From: Enhydrobacter sp.
GTDB taxonomy: Bacteria; Pseudomonadota; Alphaproteobacteria; Reyranellales; Reyranellaceae
Assembly (NCBI RefSeq): GCF_030246845.1
Contig: NZ_CP126889.1
Coordinates: forward strand, 3,591,001-3,655,000
Reading direction: 5' to 3'
DNA: 64,000 bases
Each line of letters begins with the position of its first letter. Position 1 is the first letter of the stretch. Made by a program: the position numbers and the translations under genes. The notes beneath the pieces are model-generated. The model ran no database searches. It was not told the origin of the DNA and saw nothing but the letters and a program-made list of their open reading frames with translations. Shown here in pieces: positions 42,662 to 54,791 of the stretch.

Positions 42662-44200
42662 TCAGCCGCGTGCGTTCGGACGTTGCGCGCGCATCCAGTG
42701 CGCGAAGGCCATGCGCTGGTCGGCGGTGAGGGCGAGGCCCTCCTTGGTGCGCCGCCACAGCACGTCGTCGGGCTCGACCGCCCATTCCTCCCGCACGAGG
42801 TAGCGCACCTCGACCTCGTAGAGGTGACCGCCGAAGTGACGGCCGAGATCGGCCGGCGTCTTCACGTTTTCGAGAAGATCGTCGAGGCCGGTGCCGTGGC
42901 GGCGCGCCAGCACGCGCACCAGCTCCCCGGGCAGGCCGGGCTTGGCGGCGCAGGCGCCGGCCACGAAGCGGTCGAACGCCTCGTCGAAGGAGGGGGCGTT
43001 GGCCAGCTCGCCGTCGGCCAGCGGCTTGTGCGCGGTCCAGGCCGCGCCCATCGCGGGATAGAACTTCCGCAGGTCCTCCAGCGCATGCTCGGCGAGCCGC
43101 CGGTAGGTCGTGATCTTGCCACCGAACACCGACAGGATCGGCGCGCCGCCTTCCGGTGCGTCGACCTCGAGATGATAGTCGCGCGTGACGGCGGAGGGAT
43201 CGTCGTCGCCGTCGTCGAACAGCGGGCGCACGCCCGAGTAGGTCCAGACGACGTCGGCCGGCGTCACCGGCTTCTTCATGTAGTGGCCGGCGATGTCGCA
43301 GAGATAGGCGATCTCCTCGGGTGAGCAGACCGGCTTCTCGCTGCTCTCGACGGGAATATCGGTGGTGCCGATCAGCGAATAGTCCCGCTCGTAGGGGATC
43401 ACGAACACGATCCGGTTGTCGCTGTTCTGCAGGATGAAGGCGTGCTCGCCCTCGTGCAGGCGCGGCACCACGATGTGGCTGCCCTTCACCAACCGCACGC
43501 GCTTGGGCGTGCGCACCTCCGTCTGCTCGTCGAGGAAATGCTTGACCCAGGGACCGGCCGCATTGACCAGGCCGCGCGCCCGCAGCGTCACCGTTTCGCC
43601 GCCGGGCGCGGCGAGCTCGACCTCCCACAGCCTGCCGTCGGCCGTCCGGCGCGCCGAAACACAGCGATGTCGGGCGTAAATGCGCGCGCCCATGTTGCGC
43701 GCCGACTTCAGGTTCGCAATCACCAGCCGGGCATCGTCGACCCAGGCGTCGGAGTAGACGAAGCCGTTCTTGAACTTGCCGTTCAGGCCGACGCCGAACT
43801 TCGAGTGCAGGAGGTCGACCGCCTTCGACCTGGGCAGGGTCATGTGCCAGTCGAGATGGTCATAGAGGAAAAGGCCGATCCGGAGCATCCAGCGCGGCCT
43901 GAGATGGGGCTCGTGCGGCAGCACGAAGCGCATCGGCCTGGAAAGATGCGGCGCCTTGGCCAGCAGCACCTCGCGCTCCATCAGCGCCTCGCGCACCAGC
44001 CGGAACTCGTAGTGCTCCAGGTAGCGCAGGCCGCCATGGATCAGCTTGGTCGAGGCCGAGGAGGTGGCGCTCGCGAAGTCGTTCATCTCGCAGAGGCCGA
44101 CCGTAAGGGCCCGGCCCGCCGCGTCGCAGGCGATGCCTGCGCCATTGATGCCGCCGCCCACGACGAACAGATCGAGCGGCCGGCCTTCCATTCCATTCAT
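42662..44200 (-). CDS. glpD: Aerobic glycerol-3-phosphate dehydrogenase
   Basis: A 512-residue FAD enzyme that oxidises sn-glycerol-3-phosphate to dihydroxyacetone phosphate at the inner membrane and passes electrons to ubiquinone. The FAD-binding motif is DLFVVGGGINGAGIACDAAG (residues 9-28). The family motif ATSSASTKLIHGGLRYLEHY follows, with YSGVRPLFDDG and FGGKITTYRRLAEHALEDL further on. Length matches E. coli GlpD (501). It lies alone between a PP0621-like gene (divergent) and the Spy-like gene; no glpK or glpF is in the window. Confidence 0.95.
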   Translation of the reverse strand: MNGMEGRPLDLFVVGGGINGAGIACDAAGRALTVGLCEMNDFASATSSASTKLIHGGLRYLEHYEFRLVREALMEREVLLAKAPHLSRPMRFVLPHEPHLRPRWMLRIGLFLYDHLDWHMTLPRSKAVDLLHSKFGVGLNGKFKNGFVYSDAWVDDARLVIANLKSARNMGARIYARHRCVSARRTADGRLWEVELAAPGGETVTLRARGLVNAAGPWVKHFLDEQTEVRTPKRVRLVKGSHIVVPRLHEGEHAFILQNSDNRIVFVIPYERDYSLIGTTDIPVESSEKPVCSPEEIAYLCDIAGHYMKKPVTPADVVWTYSGVRPLFDDGDDDPSAVTRDYHLEVDAPEGGAPILSVFGGKITTYRRLAEHALEDLRKFYPAMGAAWTAHKPLADGELANAPSFDEAFDRFVAGACAAKPGLPGELVRVLARRHGTGLDDLLENVKTPADLGRHFGGHLYEVEVRYLVREEWAVEPDDVLWRRTKEGLALTADQRMAFAHWMRAQRPNARG

Positions 44201-44255
44201 GGGACGGACATATAGCGCGCTTGACCGGTTTGTGCGCGGCCCGCAAACAGGCGGG

Positions 44256-44495
44256 ATGGGAGTGCTGCTGAAGCTGGCGATCCTCGCCGTCGCGGGCTAC
44301 CTCGCCTGGAGCACCGTGCGGGGCTGGCTGTCGGCGCTGTTGGGCATGAACCGGCGGCCGGCCGCACCGCCCCCGCAGCCCGCGAGCCTGCCGCCCGCGG
44401 GCAAGCCTATCGTCGAGGACACCCGCCGCTGCGCCGTCTGCGGCGCCTATGTCTCGGTCGCCGCCGGCAAATGCGGCCGGCCGGACTGCCCGTGA
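44256..44495 (+). CDS. PP0621-like small membrane-anchored protein with Cys-x2-Cys
   Basis: A 79-residue protein. One N-terminal helix (MGVLLKLAILAVAGYLAWST) and a Pro/Ala linker lead to a C-terminal metal-binding-type segment DTRRCAVCGAYVSV and KCGRPDCP (C-x2-C with a further two Cys). This is the PP0621 family layout (unknown function). The Cys set could bind zinc. It is divergent from glpD and convergent with vapC; the stop lies 6 nt before the vapC end. Confidence 0.75.
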   Translation: MGVLLKLAILAVAGYLAWSTVRGWLSALLGMNRRPAAPPPQPASLPPAGKPIVEDTRRCAVCGAYVSVAAGKCGRPDCP

Positions 44496-44501
44496 ACTCC
44501 T

Positions 44502-44909
44502 TCATCGGCCATGCGGGTCGATCAGCGTGAGCTTCGGAAAATAGCCGCGGTAGCGGCCGGCATCGCGGGTCAGCAGAGGCCAACCCTCGACGGCGGCATG
44601 AGCGCCGATGAAGAAATCGGGCGACACTCCGCTACGGATGCCGCCGGCACGACGGTATTGCTGGAACGCTTTGCCTGCCAGGAACAAGGCGGGACGCGGT
44701 ATCGGCGCCAGCTCGATCTTCGCTTCGGCCAGCATGGCATCGAGATCCTCGATCCGGCTGTAACGAATAGAGGTTTCGCCATAGATCACGTCGTTGATGA
44801 GCACCGGGCCCGCGAGCGCGACCTCTTCGAGCCGGGCCAATGACCATGCCGCCCAATCGGGATCGTCGGTCACGAGATCGAGGAGGACGTTGCTGTCGAC
44901 CAGGGTCAC
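44502..44909 (-). CDS. vapC: VapC-like PIN-domain toxin
   Basis: A 135-residue PIN-domain ribonuclease. The acidic active-site residues fit D5 (MTLVDSNVLLDL), E45 (DVIYGETSIRY), D98 (GVSPDFFIGAHAA) and D116 (LLTRDAGRYRGYF), the canonical PIN pattern. VapC toxins cleave tRNA or rRNA and are neutralised by VapB bound directly. GTG 44909 starts 1 nt after the antitoxin stop, so the pair is coupled. Targets are unknown. Confidence 0.88.
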   Translation of the reverse strand: MTLVDSNVLLDLVTDDPDWAAWSLARLEEVALAGPVLINDVIYGETSIRYSRIEDLDAMLAEAKIELAPIPRPALFLAGKAFQQYRRAGGIRSGVSPDFFIGAHAAVEGWPLLTRDAGRYRGYFPKLTLIDPHGR

Positions 44910-44910
44910 G

Positions 44911-45147
44911 TCAGCGTTCGCCGCGCGTCATGGCCATGATCTCGTCCGTGCTCAAACCCCGGCCGGCATGGCCGCGCAGCCGCGCGAAACGGTTCGGCCG
45001 GCTCTTCTTCTCCTCGACCTTGACCAGGACGATGCGGCCATCCGGCGCCCGCTCGAAATCGATCTGGCTGCCAGGGCCGATACCCAGCAGATCGCGTACC
45101 TGCTTGGGAATAGTGATCTGGCCCTTGCTTGTGACGGTGGTGCTCAT
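44911..45147 (-). CDS. vapB: VapB-like AbrB/SpoVT-fold antitoxin
   Basis: A 78-residue protein starting MSTTVTSKGQITIPKQVRDL, the swapped-hairpin AbrB DNA-binding fold, with a charged C-terminal tail (RFARLRGHAGRGLSTDEIM) that wraps the toxin. GAGG precedes ATG 45147; an upstream ATG 45174 is possible. It autoregulates the vapBC operon in known systems. This pair is the only toxin-antitoxin in the window. Confidence 0.88.
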   Translation of the reverse strand: MSTTVTSKGQITIPKQVRDLLGIGPGSQIDFERAPDGRIVLVKVEEKKSRPNRFARLRGHAGRGLSTDEIMAMTRGER

Positions 45148-45223
45148 GACGGCCTCGGTAAGGAAGTATTCCATTTTGGTATTACCTTAGGCCTCTCGGC
45201 ATCGATCTGCCAGTGATCCCCGC

Positions 45224-45252
45224 TTGACCCACCCGGGGGCGGCACCTATTTT
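45224..45252 (+). promoter_or_regulatory. Sigma-70 promoter of glyQ
   Basis: TTGACC (45224-45229), a 17-nt spacer, TATTTT (45247-45252), 65 nt before the glyQ GTG. The same stretch also has a GCGGCA...TGCCGC inverted repeat (45239-45257) around the -10 box. Confidence 0.55.
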
Positions 45253-45316
45253 GCCGCACCGCAAAAACGGCCTAAGTCATGGAAAGACAAGGCCTTCTCA
45301 CGCTCGAGGATGTTCC

Positions 45317-46222
<906 letters not shown>

Positions 46223-46270
46223 TGGCCGACCTCCATCTCATGGGAGCGAAGGACGCTTGCAGCAAGATCG

Positions 46271-46343
46271 GTGTCATCCCGAGCACAGCGAGGGATCTTT
46301 CGCAGCGCCGACCAAGGATCCCTCGCTGCGCTCGGGATGACAC
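46271..46343. repeat. Dispersed palindromic repeat family A, copy 4 (between glyQ and glyS)
   Basis: A 73-nt perfect-looking hairpin opening GTGTCATCCCGAGCACAGCG and closing CTGCGCTCGGGATGACAC. It sits between two subunit genes of one enzyme, where it would be transcribed and could affect relative expression or transcript stability. Confidence 0.88.
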
Positions 46344-46381
46344 GGGAGAGGTTGGAACGTCCGAAGAGAAGAGGCTGCGCC

Positions 46382-48433
46382 ATGGCTGAGCTTCTCCTCG
46401 AGCTCTTGAGCGAGGAGATTCCGGCGCGCATGCAGACGCGGGCGGCGGAGGATCTCAGGCGGCTCGTGTGCGAGGGGCTGAAGGCGGCCAGACTCGACTT
46501 CAGCGAGGCGCGCGCCTTCGCGACGCCACGGCGGCTCGCGCTGATGGTCGACGGTCTGCCGGCGATGAGGGCCGACGTCAGCGAGGAGAAGCGGGGGCCG
46601 CGTGGCGGAGCGCCGGAGCAGGCGATCCAGGGCTTCCTGAAAGGGGCGGGGCTGTCGTCGCTCGACCAGGCCGAGAAGCGCGATACCGGCAAGGGCGAGT
46701 TCTGGTTCGCGGTGATCCGCAAGAAGGGCGGCCCGACGGCCGACGCACTGCCCGGCATCATCGATGCGGCGTTGAGAGCCTTGCCTTGGCCCAAGTCGAT
46801 GAAATGGGGCAGCGGCACGATGCAGTGGGTGCGTCCGCTGCATTCCATCGTCGCGCTGTTCGACGGCAAGGTGCTGGCGGGCGAGGTGGCGCCGGGCGGA
46901 AAGATGGCGCCCATCAGGTTCGGCGACAGCACGCGCGGCCATCGTTTCCTGAGCAAGGGCGAGATCAAGGTGACGGGCTTCGCCGACTATGTCGAAAAGC
47001 TCCGCGCGGCGCATGTCGTGCTCGATGCCGGCGAGCGCAAGAAGATCATCCTTGAGGGAGCGGAGCGGCTCAGCCGCGAGGCGCAGGTGGCGCTCAAGGA
47101 GGACGAGGCGCTGCTCGACGAGGTGGCCGGCCTGGTCGAATGGCCGGTCCCGCTGCTCGGCACCATCGACGCCGAGTTCATGGACGTGCCGGCCGAGGTG
47201 CTGATCGTCTCCATGAAGACGCATCAGCGCTATTTCGCGACGACCAGGCCGGACGGTACGCTCGCCAACCGTTTCGTCGTCGTCGCGAACAACGAAGCGC
47301 GCGATGGCGGCAGAACCATCGTCGCTGGCAACGAGCGGGTGCTGCGCTCGCGGCTCGCCGACGCCAAGTTCTTCTGGGATCAGGACCGCAAGCGACGGCT
47401 GGAAGAGCGGCTGCCGGTGCTGAAGGACATCGTCTTCCACGCAAGACTCGGGACGCAGGCCGATCGCGTGCAACGCATTGCGGCGCTCGCCACCGCGCTC
47501 GCCGAATACATCCCCGGCAGCGACAAGGTGCAGGTCATGATGGCGGCCGAGCTCTGCAAGGCCGATCTCGTGACCGGCATGGTCGGCGAGTTCCCCGAGC
47601 TGCAGGGCGTGATGGGGCGCTACTACGCGCTGGGCGAGAAGCTGCCGATGGCGGTCGCCGAGGCGATCGGCGATCACTATGCGCCGGCCGGGCCGAACGA
47701 TCGCTGTCCTTCCGCGCCCGTGTCGGTCGCGGTGGCGCTCGCCGACAAGCTCGATGCGCTCGTCTCCTTCTGGTCGATCGGCGAGAAGCCGACCGGCTCG
47801 CGCGATCCCTTCGCGCTGCGCCGCGCGGCGCTCGGCGTCATCCGCTTGATCGTCGAGAACCGGCTGCGGCTGCCGCTCGCGCGCTTCCTGAAGGAGGCCG
47901 ACCTGCTCGCCTTCTTCGCCGACCGCCTGAAGGTGCAGATGCGGGAGCAGGGCGTGCGGCACGACATCGTCGATGCCGTCTTCGCGATCGGTCACGAGGA
48001 CGATCTGGTGCGTCTGCTGGCGCGCGTCGAGGCGCTGCAGTCCTTCCTCGGCACGGAGGCGGGAAAGAATCTGCTCACCGCCTACGGCCGCGCCGCCAAT
48101 ATCGTGCGCGCCGAGGAGAAGAAGGAAAAGGGCCTGAAAGAGAAGATTGCCGGCATGCCCGATCCCGCCCTGCTGGAACAAGCGGAGGAGAAAAACGTTG
48201 CCACGGCGCTGGCCGAGATGGAGCGGACCGTGAGGCCGGCGCTGGAGCGCGAGGATTTTTCCGGCGCAATGAATGCTTTCGCCGGTCTGCGTGCGCCGAT
48301 CGACGCGTTTTTCGAAATGGTCACAGTGAATGTCGCTGACAAACCGCAATTGCGGCTGAACAGATTGAAATTGCTCAACCAGATACGGGCCGCCATGGAT
48401 TCGGTGGCGGACTTTTCGAGGATCGAGGGCTGA
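46382..48433 (+). CDS. glyS: Glycine--tRNA ligase beta subunit
   Basis: A 683-residue beta subunit needed for tRNA-Gly recognition and activity with GlyQ. It starts [20 protein letters not shown], as in typical GlyS, and contains [33 protein letters not shown] and an HD-like domain followed by [20 protein letters not shown] and [20 protein letters not shown]. Length is close to E. coli GlyS (689). The upstream in-frame codons from 46271 lie in the repeat. ppdK follows after 5 nt. Confidence 0.97.
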   Translation: MAELLLELLSEEIPARMQTRAAEDLRRLVCEGLKAARLDFSEARAFATPRRLALMVDGLPAMRADVSEEKRGPRGGAPEQAIQGFLKGAGLSSLDQAEKRDTGKGEFWFAVIRKKGGPTADALPGIIDAALRALPWPKSMKWGSGTMQWVRPLHSIVALFDGKVLAGEVAPGGKMAPIRFGDSTRGHRFLSKGEIKVTGFADYVEKLRAAHVVLDAGERKKIILEGAERLSREAQVALKEDEALLDEVAGLVEWPVPLLGTIDAEFMDVPAEVLIVSMKTHQRYFATTRPDGTLANRFVVVANNEARDGGRTIVAGNERVLRSRLADAKFFWDQDRKRRLEERLPVLKDIVFHARLGTQADRVQRIAALATALAEYIPGSDKVQVMMAAELCKADLVTGMVGEFPELQGVMGRYYALGEKLPMAVAEAIGDHYAPAGPNDRCPSAPVSVAVALADKLDALVSFWSIGEKPTGSRDPFALRRAALGVIRLIVENRLRLPLARFLKEADLLAFFADRLKVQMREQGVRHDIVDAVFAIGHEDDLVRLLARVEALQSFLGTEAGKNLLTAYGRAANIVRAEEKKEKGLKEKIAGMPDPALLEQAEEKNVATALAEMERTVRPALEREDFSGAMNAFAGLRAPIDAFFEMVTVNVADKPQLRLNRLKLLNQIRAAMDSVADFSRIEG

Positions 48434-48438
48434 ACAAG

Positions 48439-51131
<2,693 letters not shown>

Positions 51132-51135
<4 letters not shown>

Positions 51136-52073
51136 GCCTCGCCGCGCTGCGGCCGGGCGGCGAGGACAGCAAGCGCGCGCTCGCCCGGGCGCTTGCGAAG
51201 CTGGAACGCGATCCCGATTCAGCCGCGTCCCAGGCGCTGCTCGACGAGGCCTGGCGTCATCCACGTGCGGCGGTCGTGGGCGTCACCGGCCCGCCGGGCG
51301 TCGGCAAGTCGACGCTGTGCGCGACGCTGGTCGCGGCCTGGCGCAAGGCCGGCCTCACGGTCGGGGTGATCGCCGTCGATCCGTCCTCGAAGACGAGCGG
51401 CGGTGCGCTGCTCGGCGATCGCGTGCGCATCACGACCGATGCAGCCGACGAAGGCAGCTTCGTGCGCTCGATGGCGGCGCGCGACCGGCTGGGTGGTCTC
51501 GCCGACCAGACGCTCGCGGCGATGGTGGTGATGCGCGCGTTGTTCGACCGCGTCCTGATCGAGACGGTGGGTGTCGGCCAGTCCGAGACCGATGTCGCGG
51601 GCGTCGCCGACACGGTACTGTTCTGCGTCCAGCCCGGTTCCGGCGATTCGCTGCAGTTCATGAAGGCGGGCATCGTCGAGATCCCCCACCTGGTCGTGGT
51701 CACCAAGGCGGATACCGGCATCTCGGCGGAGAAGGCGCGCCGCGACGTCGCGGGCGCCCTGTCGCTCGCCGGCGCCGGGCCGGACGGCTGGCCGCCGAGG
51801 ACGCTCGCGATCTCGGCGCGCAGCGGTGCGGGCGTCGACGCGCTCATGGCGGCGCTCGAGGCGCATCGCGCGCATCTTGCGCAGGAAGGCCGGCTCGCCA
51901 TCGCGCGCCATCGCCAGAGCGAAGGCTGGGTGCGCGAAGCGCTGCGCGAGCGCTACGGCACGCGCGGCCTTGCAAGACTGGCCGCCCTTGGCTTGGATGC
52001 GGCCCTGCCGGCGGGCGGGCAGCCGTTCGAGCGCCTGCGCGAGTTGAGCAGCCTTCTGGAGAGACCGCGATGA
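51132..52073 (+). CDS. meaB: MeaB/ArgK-family G-protein chaperone
   Basis: A 313-residue GTPase. Walker A is [20 protein letters not shown], then [40 protein letters not shown] (switch region with catalytic-type residues) and VTKADTGIS (N/TKxD). It belongs to the MeaB/ArgK group, whose members load cobalamin and protect methylmalonyl-CoA mutase or its relatives. No mutase gene is in the window. The start overlaps the ppdK stop and the stop overlaps the HIT gene start (both ATGA), so the three are coupled. Its target here is unknown. Confidence 0.92.
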
Positions 52074-52495
52074 CCCATCCCACCGACGCCGACTGCGTGT
52101 TCTGCAAGATCGTCGCAGGCAAGCTGCCCTGCTTCAAGCTCGTGGAAGACGACATGACCATCGCCTTCATGGACATCAACCCGGTGAATCCGGGTCACGC
52201 ACTCGCGGTCGCCAAGGGCCATTGGCCGACGGTCGACGCCATTCCCGCCGACGTGCTCGCCGATGTCGCACGCACGGCGCAGCGCGTGGCGAAGGCCGTG
52301 GTCAAGGCGCTGGCGCCGGCCGGCGTCAATCTCGTGCAGGCGAACGGGCCAGCGGCCGGCCAGTCGGTGCCGCATCTGCATATCCACATCATGCCGCGCC
52401 GGGCGGGCGACAATGTCTCGCTCAACTGGACGCCGGTGCCGGGCGACATGAAGGAGATCGAGGCCGTCGCCGCCAGGCTCAAGGCGGCGCTGTGA
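52070..52495 (+). CDS. HIT-family nucleotide hydrolase
   Basis: A 141-residue protein of the histidine-triad family. CVFCKIVAGKLPCFKLVEDD is the zinc-type C-x2-C start, MDINPVNPGHALAVAKGHW follows, and HLHIHIMPR is the histidine triad (about residue 104). Members split the phosphoramidate or phosphodiester bond of adenylylated substrates (adenosine 5'-monophosphoramidase/HinT type). It is translationally coupled to meaB. Its role is probably housekeeping. Confidence 0.92.
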   Translation: MTHPTDADCVFCKIVAGKLPCFKLVEDDMTIAFMDINPVNPGHALAVAKGHWPTVDAIPADVLADVARTAQRVAKAVVKALAPAGVNLVQANGPAAGQSVPHLHIHIMPRRAGDNVSLNWTPVPGDMKEIEAVAARLKAAL

Positions 52496-52517
52496 GGATG
52501 CCGCCGAGGAAGTCATC

Positions 52518-52571
52518 GGAGCGCGCCACGCCAGTGGCGCAATCATGAGCATCCCTGGCGTCGCGCGCTCC
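52518..52571. repeat. Repeat family C, full copy 3, overlapping a gene start
   Basis: A 54-nt palindrome opening GGAGCGCGCCACGCCAGTGG and closing CGTCGCGCGCTCC. The nickel/cobalt permease ATG at 52545 and its first nine codons lie inside it. Partial copies occur at 31051 and 40817. Confidence 0.75.
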
Positions 52572-53603
52572 ACCGAAAAGCATCACCTGCGCCCCCGTCT
52601 CCTCGCGCTCTATGCCGTCCTGATCGCGGTCAACCTCGTGGCCTGGGCGTGGGCGCTGCTCGCTTTCCGCGACCATCCGGCCCTGCTGGGCGTGGCGCTG
52701 CTGGCCTGCGGCTTCGGCCTGCGCCACGCGGTCGACGCCGACCATATCGCGGCGATCGACAATGTGACGCGCAAGCTGATGCAGACGGGCCAGCGGCCGC
52801 TGCTGGTCGGCTTCTTCTTCGCGCTCGGCCATTCGACGGTGGTGGCGCTGGCGGCGGCGGCGGTGGCCGCGACCGCCACGCTGATCGCGCGGCACTTCGA
52901 GGCCTTCCACGAGATCGGCTCGCTGATCGGCACGGCGGTTTCGACGCTGTTCCTGTTCGCGATCGCGGCGATCAATCTCGCCATCCTGCTGGCCGTCTGG
53001 CGCACCTTTCGCCATGTCCGCCGCGGCGGACGCTACGTCGAGGAGGATTTCGATCTCCTGCTGAACAGCCGCGGCCTGCTGGCGCGCCTGTTCCGGCCGC
53101 TGTTCCGGCTGATCACGCGGAGCTGGCACATGTTCCCGCTCGGCTTCCTGTTCGGGCTGGGCTTCGACACCGCGACCGAGGTCTCGCTGCTCGGCATCGC
53201 CGCCAGCGAGTCGGCGAAGGGCCTGTCGCTCTGGTCCATGCTGGTGTTTCCGGCGCTGTTCGCCGCCGGCATGACCCCGGTCGACACGACCGACGGCGTG
53301 CTGATGCTGGGCGCCTACCAGTGGGCGTTCGTCAACCCGCTGCGCAAGCTCTACTACAATCTCGTGATCACCCTGGTCTCGGTGGTGGTGGCGGTGCTGA
53401 TCGGCACCATCGAGCTGCTCGGCCTGCTGGCCGACCGGTTCGGTCTGGACGGCGCCTTCTGGAGCGCCGCGCAGGCGGCCGGCGCGCATCTCAACGAGCT
53501 CGGCCTCGCGCTCGTCGCCCTCCTGGTCGCGACCTGGACGGGCTCGGTGGCGATCTGGCGCTACAAGCGTCTCGACGAGGCCGCGCCGGAGCGGCGTTCC
53601 TGA
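52545..53603 (+). CDS. NiCoT-family nickel/cobalt permease
   Basis: A 352-residue eight-helix transporter. The family signature RHAVDADHIAAIDNVTRKLM (H-A-x-D-A-D-H-I in TM2) binds the metal; FFFALGHSTVVA and LGFDTATEVSLLGIA are the second and third conserved motifs. Members take up Ni(II) or Co(II) across the inner membrane. The start ATG and the first residues (MSIPGVARS) come from a family C repeat, and no better start lies before the first helix (about residue 20). The neighbouring MeaB, a cobalamin-linked chaperone, would fit cobalt supply; that is an inference. Confidence 0.92.
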   Translation: MSIPGVARSTEKHHLRPRLLALYAVLIAVNLVAWAWALLAFRDHPALLGVALLACGFGLRHAVDADHIAAIDNVTRKLMQTGQRPLLVGFFFALGHSTVVALAAAAVAATATLIARHFEAFHEIGSLIGTAVSTLFLFAIAAINLAILLAVWRTFRHVRRGGRYVEEDFDLLLNSRGLLARLFRPLFRLITRSWHMFPLGFLFGLGFDTATEVSLLGIAASESAKGLSLWSMLVFPALFAAGMTPVDTTDGVLMLGAYQWAFVNPLRKLYYNLVITLVSVVVAVLIGTIELLGLLADRFGLDGAFWSAAQAAGAHLNELGLALVALLVATWTGSVAIWRYKRLDEAAPERRS

Positions 53604-53604
53604 C

Positions 53605-54561
53605 CTACGCCGCCACCATCGGCCGGTTGGAATGAAGGCTGAACCACTCGCGCTCGTCCTGGCGGAAGCGGTCGCGGATGTAGTCGATCACGACGCGGAT
53701 GCGCGCGCCCTTGTTCGTCTCCTCGTGGCTCACCAGCCAGATGTCGCGGGTGATGTTGAGGTCGATCGGCGCGGCCACCACGTTCGACGATTTGGTGACG
53801 TAGTTGGGGAAGACCGAAATCCCGTAGCCGACGCGCACCGCCTCGATGGCCGCGTAGGACGAGTTGGTACGCAGGACGACGTTGTGGCTGCGTTCGACGA
53901 TCTCGGTCCACGGCTTCATCGTCGGCAGGTTGTGCAGCGTCGTGTGGTCGACGATGTGATGTTCGCGCAGATCCTCGAGCCTTTGCGGGAGGCCGAACTC
54001 CTCGACGTAGTTGCGGGCCGCGAAAATCGACATGCCGAACTGGCCGACCCGCGCGGCGACGAGCTGGTTCGAGGTCGGCCGGAAGAAGCGGATGGCGAGA
54101 TCGGCCTGGCGCGTGGCGAGATCGAGCACGGCGTCGCCTGCGATCACCTGGACGACGATGTCGGGATGCGCCTTGCGCAGGTCGCTGAGACGCGGCACCA
54201 GGTAGTTGGCGGCGATACCTTCGGTCGCCGCCACGCGCACCACGCCCGCCATCTCGCGGTCGAGGCCGGCCAGATGCCGCTCGATCGACGTGGCGTTGGC
54301 GAGCATCGACTCGGCCTGCACGAGCACGCCACGCGCCGCCGGTGTCACCTCCATGCCGTGGCGGTGGCGGTCGAACAGCTTGGCGCCGAGACGCCGCTCG
54401 AGCGCCTGGATGCGACGCCCGACCGTCGTCTGCTTGGTGTTGAGCTGCGTCGCAGCGGCGCTGAAGCTGCCGGTCTTGGCGACGGCCAGGAAGAACCTGA
54501 CATCGTCCCAATCGCCGAGGATGTTCGGCACCTTGTTCATGCGCGGGGAACTAATCGCCAT
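53605..54561 (-). CDS. LysR-type transcriptional regulator
   Basis: A 318-residue regulator with DDVRFFLAVAKTGSFSAAAT and TKQTTVGRRIQALERRLGAK as its helix-turn-helix, then an effector domain (VRVAATEGIAANYLVPRLSD). The QTTVGRRIQALE recognition helix groups it with the LysR regulators of the DmlR/short-linker type. It is convergent with the nickel permease (one nt gap) and divergent, across a 230-nt AT-rich gap, from the membrane nucleotidylyltransferase gene, which it might regulate. An alternative start lies six codons downstream. Confidence 0.9.
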   Translation of the reverse strand: MAISSPRMNKVPNILGDWDDVRFFLAVAKTGSFSAAATQLNTKQTTVGRRIQALERRLGAKLFDRHRHGMEVTPAARGVLVQAESMLANATSIERHLAGLDREMAGVVRVAATEGIAANYLVPRLSDLRKAHPDIVVQVIAGDAVLDLATRQADLAIRFFRPTSNQLVAARVGQFGMSIFAARNYVEEFGLPQRLEDLREHHIVDHTTLHNLPTMKPWTEIVERSHNVVLRTNSSYAAIEAVRVGYGISVFPNYVTKSSNVVAAPIDLNITRDIWLVSHEETNKGARIRVVIDYIRDRFRQDEREWFSLHSNRPMVAA

Positions 54562-54791
54562 AGTAACAATCGATACAATAGGTCTTGAGTCAGAACATTT
54601 ACTTTGAGAAGGCCATATGCTTTATCCTACACCATTGCTTGTGGAATGTCGTTTTCTGTCTCTTTTGTAGTGTGCTAGCCGGGCTTCTTGAGTCCCCCGG
54701 TAATTTGAGTCGCCACTCTGTATCTAGTCCTCGTATTCGTTAGTCAATCAATCCTTAGTGGTTTTTTCGATTGACGTTCGAACGGGGTACT
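54562..54791. other. AT-rich divergent intergenic region
   Basis: 230 nt between the LysR gene and the nucleotidylyltransferase gene, clearly lower in GC than its surroundings (runs such as CTTTTGTAG and GGTTTTTTCG). It contains a CCGGG...CCCCCGG stretch at 54679-54700. It probably holds the promoters of both genes; none matched consensus well enough to mark. Confidence 0.4.

Noticed and set aside
45239..45257. Inverted repeat before glyQ as a T-box or glycine riboswitch
   Set aside because: It is a 6-bp arm repeat lying on the -10 box with no specifier loop, T-box sequence or aptamer; treated as part of the promoter.
54771..54791. TTG at 54771 as start of the membrane nucleotidylyltransferase, or TTGACG as its -35 box
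   Set aside because: No ribosome site precedes the TTG and no -10 box follows at the right distance; GTG 54792 has GGGG upstream.
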